Shown here: positions 54,656 to 64,000 of the stretch, one piece after another | Layout: each line of letters opens with the position of its first letter | How positions within the stretch are numbered: position 1 is the first letter of the stretch | Origin: Cololabis saira | Lineage: Eukaryota; Chordata; Actinopteri; Beloniformes; Belonidae | Assembly: GCF_033807715.1 (NCBI RefSeq) | Contig: NC_084591.1 | Coordinates: 26,781,090 to 26,845,089 of the forward strand | Direction: 5' to 3' | DNA: 64,000 bases | Position numbers and translations under genes: made by a program | The notes under the pieces: model-generated | Databases searched by the model: none | What the model saw: the letters and a program-made list of their open reading frames with translations, nothing else | What the model was told of the DNA's origin: nothing

Positions 54656-57600
54656 TCGTAGTGAGGTAACTAAGGCCAGTGAATGTTGTTCAAACTAAGA
54701 TGAATTTAACAATAGGATATACAAATCAAGTCAGCTAGTAATGTTAGCTAACATACATAAAAAATATTAAAAATGCCTTTTAAATCTACATTAAAATCTG
54801 TGTAAAACTATCACAGTACCACCGGACTATTACACAGACAAAAAAGAAAAAAAAACAAAACTGGAACAACCGAGCAACTGGTAGCCTCATCACACAGTGC
54901 AACTGTGTTTTGCTGTGCCAGAAAAATCAGAGTGGGAGATGGAGGGCAAATCAAGACATGAAAGACTAACAATTAGATTAAAATGAAGACTTGCAGCATG
55001 CACTTCTTCCATCTCTGTTGAGTGATATTTCTCGGTGCTCCATCATTGTCAGTCCCCAGTCTCTCTATGCCTCTATACGCTGGTGTCCGGTCGGCAAATG
55101 CCGAGAACTGTTATTTTGCTGTCCATCCCACAGGGTTTTGGCTTTTAGACAGCAGTAATAAAAAAACCTACTAATGAAAATTCGTTAAAGACATTCAGCA
55201 AAAGATTTTAACTCTTAACATTTAGCACACCTTTTCAGGTGAGCTCTTCCAAAGCCACAGGTGGCTTACCCCACCAAAAACTGGCCTCATACTATGGATT
55301 CAGACTAAAGAATGTCATATTTTGCATAAAAAGTCACACTTTCTTTTCTAAAATAGATTTCGACTTTTGAGGATTGTCTGCATCTGATGTAAATGCTATG
55401 TTTAAGGTCTTTCATCTCAAACGGAGCAGAGCCTTGTAAAACTTTTCTTTTTCCAAACATTAGGCTGAAATATAACAGGCCCATGATCAGTAAAAGTGCA
55501 TAATATACACTTAATTACATTATAATTAGATACATAATTATTTATAAGCTGTAATATTAAGCATTTCCCCATCTAACAGTCATCTTTTACAATGAAGGCT
55601 GACCCTAAATCTAACCTGAACAACTAATTATCACAAACTGAAAAAAATGTATCTCAAACCATTATCTCCAAGAAAAAAATGAAGTGATAAAACAATATTT
55701 TAACACAGTGTTTAACACATTTATATCTTAGTCCCCATGGGAATTTCGGTTTAATTTGGCCTACGTTTGTAACTTATGGCTCAGTTACAGCACTGGCAAG
55801 TGTTATGTGGGCCAGATGTTGTGCAAAGGTCAGGAGATGGTTCTGACTTGGTCATGTGACCCAAATGTGATGAATTACTTTTGACCTGGGTTACAGAAAC
55901 TGTTGTATGGCCAAAGAAAACTGCAAATGCATAAGTAGAAAAAATATTACACTTTCACAAATTTTCAAGCATTTTTAAAAACAGAACCTTTCAAAGAAGC
56001 CCAGGTTGAAGTCAAATAATCTTTTTTACTCAGGAACTTTACCACGTTGACATATCCTGGTTGCCTCGGTTAGGAGAGTTAGTCACATTTCTTTTATATG
56101 CTTAAGAAAGGAGATGATGTGCTTCCTATGCTATCAGATTTAGCAAAGGAAATACTGGAGGATCCTTTGAAATGTAGGAAATAATTCCCTCATGTACTTT
56201 CTTGTTCCAACAACATTCAAAGCAATACTCAGTTGGTTCACACCGTCGTGCTGTGAGTCACATGACTAAGTGTGTGCATAGGGGAGTGAGCAGCCTGTGA
56301 TAATATTATACTGTATATAATAGCTGTTATTTTTTCTTGTCCTTTCTGATTGAGTGATCAGATTTCTGTTGCAGCTCTTTACCTTAGTCATTTCAACTTT
56401 TTCTTGGCTGTATATGGATCAAAAGATTATTTTACGCTCAGTGGCAGTGGCATCTCGGCATATCTGTCTTGCAAGGATCAAAATAACAGCCACAACCCCG
56501 ACGTCTGAAAATTGCATCAACTTCAACACCACCCCAGCACCAAAACCTTGATGCATCCATGCTTTTAGCTTTTTTTGTATATGGAAGTTGATGTCTAAAA
56601 AAAAAAGCACAATTTCAAGATGCAACCTTCCACTTCTAAGTCATGTCAAATCCAGCAGAAGCAGAGAAAGAGAAGACTTTAATTCTTTTGAATCCTGTGA
56701 ACCTTGGTCTCGGAGAGGTAAAAAGGGCTTCTTCTTCTCCAGCCACTATTTCCCAGCACCAACGTGCTTTTAAGTTTGAGCGATGTCTTCAGCGTCTCCC
56801 TCCTCTAAACACTAATACACCCTTAGTTCAGCATGAGTCATCAGCATGCTTTGATGACTTTCCAGCAAATGCAAAACTCTAAAATACCATTAACGCTGTG
56901 TATGAAATTCCCTTTTTTTCCCCCCATCACTGTTGTATCAGTGATGTAGTGCTCATGATCTATAAAAACATGATATGTGACATCTCAAGGATTTAAAGGC
57001 ATGTTGGGCATTTTACACTGCAAGTATGTGTAACCTCAAGCAAGAAAAGTGACATCACTGATCCATACAACTCCTTTAATATAGCACTATATGTGTAGCA
57101 TTTAAGACCTCAGATAATAATGTGCTGTTAAATGTCATTTGTTTGTGATAAGAAATGGTCCTTGATGATAATGCCTTTGCCAAACTGAAGGAAAGGCAAA
57201 TGGATCATGATTCCACTCCAAATCATCCAGCAGTTTCCCGCTAATGAAACTTGATCAGAGCACTCTGAAACCCGAGTTCTGTGAAATGACAGTTGAGATT
57301 AATTTTGTCAGCCTTGTAATCGCGCCTTATTGATGTGTTTCCTATGAAATGGCACATTGGAAAGAGCAGTTTCAGCCACGGGGCAACTGTGTTACATACA
57401 GTAGCCACGGATGGACGTTTGATGTTGACCTCTTGATCGTACACGGTGATATCATCGGGCAGGCGGGGAGGAAGGCATGCACACACATTCACAGGTGATG
57501 CACTATTATGCTGATTTATTGAAGGTTAATTTAATCACTCTTGTAATACCTGACCGGGGGGGTTCTTCCTTGTGAAAAACCCAGGTAGCAAAAGGGGGGG

Positions 57601-60600
57601 GGGGGGTAGAAAAAGGAGAATAACATGACAACAAATCAAAAAGTGATTTCATGAAGGTGCCACTAGAGACAGGCCAATCCATCAGAAGGGTGGCAGACTG
57701 TGGACGTGTTGCCACGCATGGTGCCAGGCGAGGTGCCAGGCGGTCCAAGGCTCATCCTCCATGCCAGAGCCCTGAGGCTGTGTGTCCTCGTCACAAGGAC
57801 AGAGAGGTCGTTAGGACCAACTGCACTAAATCACATACCTCCTCCCACCCACTGTTGTAGCCAACAAAGCAGGTTGATGCAGAAATACTGGGGGAGGCAG
57901 AGCAGCTACTGGAGGAATCTACTGGTTTGTTACAAGTAATGCACATCATATCCTTTTATTCCAATTGATGCGGTGATATATGATGTTGTTATGACACTTC
58001 TCCTGCTTTTGAGAGCGCCCCAATGTCAACAAAGCTTTATACTGAGTGAATGATTCCTCCTAAATGCATTTTAGAGTTTCGCACAAATACATTTTCAGAG
58101 CTAAGTAAACAATGCAGCCCATTATCTAGATATATTGTTTATGCATTTTTGCACTCCGTGGCTTGGATGCGTAAGTGACTGAAAGACATACAAAAAGACA
58201 AAGAAGAAGAGGGAGGAAGGGGGCTCTCCTTCTCGAAAAGACATCAGTTCTGTGAGCAGCACTGCCACATTTCCATTCCGTCAGCATTTTTCTTTACGTG
58301 CCGAACAGATAGCTAAAGGTACCACTTAATGTGATGGGAGACAAGATCTAATGGATTGATACACAGGTTTTGACATGCTATTTGAGCATGGAGCTCACTA
58401 TAATTGGTCATGTCATTGAGCATTAAACTAACGATATATAGAGTACTGCCCTGAAACGAGTGTCTTTAGCAAATCTGTCAGATATCACACCAAAACACCT
58501 CTGACAGCTATCTCAGGCAGCGGCACACCACTGCAACACAACAGCATAAAAACACGCACCCACTAGAGAGATTATATCACCTTAAAACACCTCTTCTCTC
58601 TCTGGCTTAGCGCTTTCCCTTCTTGCACTCCCGTTGCTTGATTACTTAAATCTTTTATGTTTGTCATATTAATAATACATTATTTTTTTTTCTTTAAGAC
58701 TGAAGAAACTATAGACAATAGTTTTTTTTTCTCCTTGCACAGGCCACTGACCTTTACAGTGATTGTCATAGACGTATGCGACCACTGCTGTCCACATCAG
58801 AGACAGGGGTCAGAGGTACAAGGTGAAGCCAACTCGGCTCTACCCATGATTCCTACGCCGCTGTCAGAAGACATCACGTCCCCTTTGGAGGCTACTTGAA
58901 CGGATGACACTTCTTGCATTGTCTTCCGCGTTGGCACGCGAGGGTTTGTGGAGGCACAAAAAGCGGACTTTTTACAAGCAATACAGGTCGTCGCCCCCGC
59001 CGTGAAATCAGACCCGATACATGCTGAAGAAACCTTTAATTCATTTATTCGCCTTGAACAGCTTTTAACTCATTAAATGCTTTTAACCTGTTGATATTTT
59101 ACGATTTCCATGAGTAACAGAAAGCATTAAGACACAGGAGAGAGCAGGCCTCCGTAAATCTTAGAGAAATCACAATTTATGGATTTTAATAAACACATGC
59201 TTGTGTTTAACATGGTGGTCTGTACCAGATTACACGAGCACACCCAGACAGGACTGATATATGTCAATGTCCTCTAAAGAAATTTACCACTATTTTGGCA
59301 GCCATTTTGTGTTCCTAAATAGATCGTCTCTCCTCTTCGGCTGTCTGTCTGTCCACGCTGTCATCCGCTCTTGTGTGATTGGTCTGATGGGCTTGATGCT
59401 CATCACTCTGTCAGGCCGGGATCGCCTTTCATTAGTCTGGGCCCCTCTATCCGCCACACTCGCACAAATCACATTGACATCCAAACTCCTCAGATCCACA
59501 GAGCAATTTAACTGATATTCATTAGAGGGATGACAAGAGCTGATGGGAGATCTGTGGAGTGGAGGAGTGGGGGGACTTATTGTCATCCTATCCTATCCCT
59601 GTCCTGTCCGCCTCCTTTCATCCCCCTTCACTGCTGACTTTGTTTTAGGAGCAGTGAGGCGAATCGGCGTTTATAACTATCTAACCCTCAAGGAGAGTCA
59701 AGACAAAAGAACAATGAATAACGCGTCTTATCTCCTCTTTATTATTGCAGGGAAACACACTTGTGTGGAAGTTTGTGTTTTTCATGCTAAATAATTGGCT
59801 ACAGCAGATTTGCGGCTTCTACACTGCTCTCCAGCAGCCGCTATAATGCTTATTCAAGCAGAAGTCTAATCATTTAGCCCTCTCCCTCCAGCCCCTCATT
59901 AACCCCCAAAGTGTCAACTATCTCATTAACGCCCCCAACAGTCCTCACCCCAAGTCCATCACTAAGCCCAAAGCATTATCAGTACAGTGTTGGAAAAAAA
60001 AAAAAACGATGATGTCCAAGAGATAATATTCTATCTGCAAGGATTCAGTAAGCTCTAAAAAAAAAAAAAAAAAAGAAAAATCCTCACAAGACATTCAATA
60101 AGGCTTCTCAGTCTTTTTCATTTACATTATCAATGGCTACCGGCCTGAATCCCATCTTTCAATTATCATCCTTTGTTAAGGGCTTTATTCTGCTTGTCAG
60201 ATGTGAGTCATCACTGGGTTCTCCCACAACGTTTTACCAATGTATCCTAAACGTCGTAGGGCCGGGAGCAAGTCTGAGGCGGTAATGAGTTTGTGTGAGA
60301 AGACGGGGTCAGGACACAGTGTGTGTGTGTTAATTAATCTGTTCCCGGGTGGGAGGAACTGAAGCGAGATGATGAGATTTAAGAGAGTAAATGGGTGTGT
60401 TGCACTCGAGCTGTCCTCTGTTGAGTGAGGGAGCGGGGTTAGAGGCTGGGCAAATGGCCGTCACCATAGTAACCAGATAACTTCCCCCGGCCCCAAGTCA
60501 CTCAGTCAGTCAGTCATGACAAGCAAAGCCTGGGAAGATCAAACAGAAAGAACACAATGTCCCCAGGCGTCTTCGAATAAGGCTGAGGTGGTTGGTCGTG

Positions 60601-61440
60601 AATCTAACAAGTAGATGTGTGTTAGTTGTGTGTACACCTCCATCTCACAGTCACCGAAAAACATGAAAAAAAGAGAAAAAGAAATTCTCATTACATGGCA
60701 CTGAGCCTGAATTGTGACAATGCTGATAGCATCAACACCTGCCAGTAATATTGTTAGATCCAAAAGCCTGCTTTGAGGGAATAGCACCTGTCTGTGCATT
60801 CTGCACCACTGTCAGCTTGTCTCGGCACGCATATATAGGATCTGCTTTATTTTTTCCAAGGGACAGTCTTGGAGTCCAGGTGTGTGCCAGATCTGCTGTC
60901 TGTGCCCAGGGCTCCGGATGGCATCCAAGCCCCCGTGGTAATCAGCCCACTCTGCCTGCTGTTGTAGCCCGCCTGCCTCCTCCTCCTCCAGTGGCTCGTT
61001 TCAGGAACATCTGGTGGTTTACATGCAGCACACACCACCTGCCAGACGCCTTGCAGGCAGTGGCACCGCTTGCGCCTCTCGAGTCCGCCCCACAACAACG
61101 ACACAGAAATCACCAAGAATACTTGACAAATTGTGGTTCTGCATGGGAAAATGTTGAAGGTGGTGTTTTTTTTTTGTGTTTGTTTTGTTTTTTTTTACTT
61201 CTACTCAGTGTATCTGCAGATGTCGTCCAGCGAGGAAACTGTCAGCTGATTTATAAATGCTTAGTCATGACATTGTGGTACAATAATTGGGAGGAGTGAG
61301 CTTTGTGTCGTGTAATTAATGATTTCTGATTGGCCAAGATGTCTCTCTCTTTATAATTCAAGTGCTTTGAAGCTTCAAAAGATTCAAAATGCAATTTAAT
61401 ATTCAAATTTCTCTGATTGGTTAAGATGAAAAAAAAAAAC
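54656..61440. other. Intergenic, 3' flank of tshz3, nothing gene-like recognised
   Basis: Contains a G-run at about 57594-57607, A-runs at about 59995-60006 and 60057-60074, and purine or pyrimidine tracts. TAAT-containing segments at 59300-59530 and 59790-59960 could be regulatory. Open frames at 58657-58899 and 60751-61299 have no recognised domain. Confidence 0.45.
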
Positions 61441-62345
61441 AATGATTTTTTTGCAGTAATTAATTCAGTTTAATCATAGAAGCACAAGGCATTAACATAG
61501 TTGTAGTGTTTTTTTTATCAAATAACTTTTATAAAACTATTGTGCAAAACAGTGTCCTTTTAATCTTCTTCAAAGGCTCTGCACCAGTGGATAGTCTTAG
61601 TCCTCTTAAATTAGGAAATATAACAAGTATGCATAATTTAAACAGCAAATCGTATGCTTACATGATATATATACATTTTTACACAGACCTGGATTTTAAG
61701 TGCCCCTTACTCAACGATAATGAATAAGGCAGATTTTACAATCAGCAAGAACTCAATAGGCTGTACAGAAATAAAAATGACAATAACAAGTACTGAACTT
61801 CTGCAGTTTGGCATAATCTTTTAAAGGAGCTTTTCCAGGCGTTTGGCTGCTTCATAATGTAAAAAAAAAAAAAAAAAAAATGTTTTAAAAATGGCGAGTT
61901 TGAAAGGGCATTTTAAAATCTGAACAGGACAGCACTGTACAAAAGTAACATTAAAACATGCAGTCGACCAGCAAATCAAAACCAAACTCACAAAAATACA
62001 AAATAAATACATTAAAGTTAATACATTTCAAGTTAATGCTGATCTTCAAGTCAAAAGATTCACATCTGTAGTCTCACATTTCTAAAGGTGAACACAGAGA
62101 GAGAGGGAGCTGAACCTCTTTGACCTACAGTATATTTTGATGTGAAATAAATTCATCTTGAAATACAGAGAAATCAGAAATGTTATAGGCCAAACAGATG
62201 TAAACACCTTGTGCTGACATTTTATAATGGTAGCTAATAACATCTTTGTGCATTACTACACATTTTGAAGATTCTTTTTTTATTTTAATTATCTTTTAAG
62301 AGTCATTCTACTTATGTTTCTGGTATGTCTACAGCTAAAAGTTAT
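61441..62345 (-). other. Presumed 3' untranslated region of tshz3
   Basis: AT-rich sequence directly after the tshz3 stop. The only AATAAA on the - strand is at 62279-62284, about 65 nt after the stop, which would give a very short tail. ATTAAA variants occur near 61558, 61453 and 61394. The transcript end is therefore open. A 20-base A-run lies at about 61861-61880. Confidence 0.45.
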
Positions 62346-64000
62346 TTAATGTTTCTGCAGTTCACACACATATAGCAGATGGTCCTCTGGAGATTTCCCA
62401 TGGCTCTTGCTGAGGTGAAGTTTGATTGCGTGCTTAGTGGCAAACTTTCGGACGCAGAGCTGGCAGCGGTATACTGCTGCATTACTGCTGGAGTCGTCTT
62501 CTGATTGAGAAGAAAGGAAGGACTCTGGGGGCACTACTTTCTCTGTGAGCAGGTTTGAGTCCCTAAGAGTCTGTTTGGGGGACAGCTTGGCCAGATCCCG
62601 AATTCTGAACCCTAGATGGGCTTCCAGGTGGCATACATAGGCTGCTGGGGTTCTGATCTGTGAGGCACAGTCACTACAGAAGAATATAGGCTGACCAGAG
62701 TCGAGGTTCTTGAGGAACTTGGTTCTGCCCGTTCTCCTCAGCTGGTACTTGACATTAGCCAGCCAGTGGCTGATCGTGGTCATGGAGAGACCTGTGAAAC
62801 GAGATATGTGCATTCTTTCCTGTGGGCTGAGGTCATTGATGATATATTTCGCCTCTGATGTCTGCCTTAGGCTGGAGGCAAACTGGGCCTGCAGAAGAAG
62901 CAGGTGCTGTGGGTTCCAGTTGGAGTGACGGCCCTTGCGTTTGTGACTGTGAAGGGTCAAATCGTCCTCATCGTGTGTGGAGCCGACGACTTCTGTTTTC
63001 TCTGGGACCCGGGACCGTGAAGCCGGCTTTGTGATAGGGTGGGACTGTGTCAGGTTTCTAAGCATGTCTGAGATATCCGACAATGCATTTTCATGTAGAG
63101 GGCTGCTGGATGTGTAGGGAGAGACGACTGTTAGCTTTGCGGGAGTAACTAGAGAGATGGGCGAGATGGAGGAGGCTGTTGATGATGGCGTTAAGGGGGC
63201 TGAGCCCACAGAGCTTCCTTTATCATTTTTGCTTTTTGTGAGGTCCATTGGCTGGTCATCGCTGGACTGGCAAAAACTATTGTCAACTACACTTGCTGAC
63301 TTTTTGGTTTGTGATGGAGGGGTGGCCACTGCAGCCTTCTCCGTCATGCTCTGGCTGAGCCTAGAAAGCAGGCTGAGGGGATCTTGATTTGGCAAGGAAG
63401 GCTTAGCTGCTTTCCCCAAATGAATGTTCATTACTGATTGAAGAGCACTTAGAGGATTGACAAAGGGCTGCTCGGGGGGAGTATGACCAGTGATAATGGC
63501 AGTGCTGCATCTCATTGTAGAGGCAAGAGGGGATTTGACCGCAGCTTCTCTCTTGGGCTCTGTTGCCGGGGATGCCCTCTCGCTATGGCTTCCCCTGTCA
63601 CTGTTGGATGGTGTGACTTCCCTCCATTCCCGAGGTGAGTCCACCTGTCCCCCCTTGTGTGATTCTCCAGCCTCACTACTACAGGGTGATGGTTGGCTCT
63701 CCCTCTTTGGAGACAGCTGCTTAACCCTTTGCTCTATTTTTGCTACTTTCTCTGTCACTTTTTTCACTAAATCTTCCATTGCTTGGAAGTTATTGGTGGG
63801 AAACGGGGATGACTGACTCAGCGGTGGGGAAATTAGAGGCTGGTTTTTAATGTAGGAGGACACTGCTCCGTCCCCTCCGTTGAACAAGAACTTCATCTGT
63901 GAATTCTTTTCCAGACCGCTCTGTTGGAGCTTGAGGGCACTGGGGAACTGGTAAGCTGCATGGATGCTAGGGTAGCCCCCCCAACTTGGATTCCCACTTT
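62346..64000 (-). CDS. tshz3: tshz3, teashirt zinc finger homeobox 3, C-terminal half (partial)
   Basis: Encodes the last roughly 550 residues; the frame is open to the window edge, so the start and N-terminal fingers lie beyond. TSHZ3 is a nuclear transcriptional regulator of neuronal and smooth-muscle development. Counting from Met at 63896: a short coiled-coil-like segment at 40-60 (MEDLVKKVTEKVAKIEQRVK), the conserved PLSALQSVMNIHLGKAAKPS (148-167), PMDLT (216-220, a CtBP-binding motif), the teashirt homeodomain at about 320-390 (KGRHSNWNPQH to HWLANVKYQLRR), a C2H2 finger with C407/C410/H423/H427, and a last finger with C478/C481/H494/H499. The end GKSPEDHLLYVCEL distinguishes TSHZ3 from TSHZ1 and TSHZ2. 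Residues before Met 63896 (SGNPSWGGYPSIHAAYQ) also match TSHZ3, so that Met is internal. Which fish duplicate (a or b) is unclear. Confidence 0.95.
   Translation of the reverse strand, partial: SGNPSWGGYPSIHAAYQFPSALKLQQSGLEKNSQMKFLFNGGDGAVSSYIKNQPLISPPLSQSSPFPTNNFQAMEDLVKKVTEKVAKIEQRVKQLSPKRESQPSPCSSEAGESHKGGQVDSPREWREVTPSNSDRGSHSERASPATEPKREAAVKSPLASTMRCSTAIITGHTPPEQPFVNPLSALQSVMNIHLGKAAKPSLPNQDPLSLLSRLSQSMTEKAAVATPPSQTKKSASVVDNSFCQSSDDQPMDLTKSKNDKGSSVGSAPLTPSSTASSISPISLVTPAKLTVVSPYTSSSPLHENALSDISDMLRNLTQSHPITKPASRSRVPEKTEVVGSTHDEDDLTLHSHKRKGRHSNWNPQHLLLLQAQFASSLRQTSEAKYIINDLSPQERMHISRFTGLSMTTISHWLANVKYQLRRTGRTKFLKNLDSGQPIFFCSDCASQIRTPAAYVCHLEAHLGFRIRDLAKLSPKQTLRDSNLLTEKVVPPESFLSSQSEDDSSSNAAVYRCQLCVRKFATKHAIKLHLSKSHGKSPEDHLLYVCELQKH

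Noticed and set aside
58657..58899. Possible alternative terminal exon after TTTTTTTCTCCTTGCACAG
   Set aside because: The acceptor looks good, but in phase 1, as used by the znf536 introns, it hits a stop after one codon. The open frame needs a different phase and has no recognised domain.
60751..61299. 182-codon plus-strand open frame
   Set aside because: No recognisable domain. It ends in a T-run-encoded hydrophobic stretch and lacks splice or start support.

Overview
This is nuclear genomic DNA from a ray-finned fish, most likely a teleost. Two vertebrate transcription-factor genes sit in a typical fish setting: decayed Tc1/mariner copies from at least three families, L2-type LINE remnants, short inverted-repeat DNA elements, and long CA/GT and GGAT microsatellites. 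Coding exons are split by GT-AG introns and there is no operon-like packing. The species cannot be told from the sequence.

Gene 1 is a znf536-type multi-C2H2 zinc-finger gene on the + strand. A CpG-rich putative promoter with a non-coding first exon lies near 4.9-5.6 kb. The main coding exon is at 15852-17472, a second at 22583-23515, and a terminal exon at 30337-30572, with a poly(A) signal at 30756. All three exons join in phase 1 and encode 929 residues. Six N-terminal fingers are intact. The region holding two further fingers in the mammalian protein is absent, two C-terminal fingers are eroded, and a last finger is intact. A PLDLS CtBP-type motif is kept.

Gene 2 is the C-terminal half of tshz3 (teashirt zinc finger homeobox 3) on the - strand, 62346 to the window end. 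It has a PMDLT motif, the atypical homeodomain and two C2H2 fingers. The two genes converge, as ZNF536 and TSHZ3 do in human 19q12, but only about 32 kb apart.

Elsewhere: a Tc1-like transposon with a probable nested retroposon (1-1775); a hAT-like element with perfect 8-bp target duplications (10945-11568); an L2 reverse-transcriptase remnant (11870-12625); CA repeats (13621-13750); a diverged direct duplication (13.9 and 14.7 kb); a TA-flanked inverted-repeat element (34666-35139); a 1.2-kb GGAT/GGAC array seeded on a retroposon tail (40129-41359); Tc1 fragments (42.4-42.9 and 54.3-54.7 kb); facing CA and GT arrays (45.0-45.3 kb); and a second LINE 3' end (50.3-50.7 kb). The remaining introns and the intergenic gap are non-coding. 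Some segments look regulatory (a PBX-MEIS composite site, CTCF-like sites), but conservation could not be tested here.

Both proteins belong to neural and developmental repressor families that carry CtBP-binding motifs. Their stable adjacency suggests a shared regulatory landscape. The clearest oddity is the reduced znf536 protein, which looks like a duplicate that has lost part of its C-terminal DNA-binding machinery.
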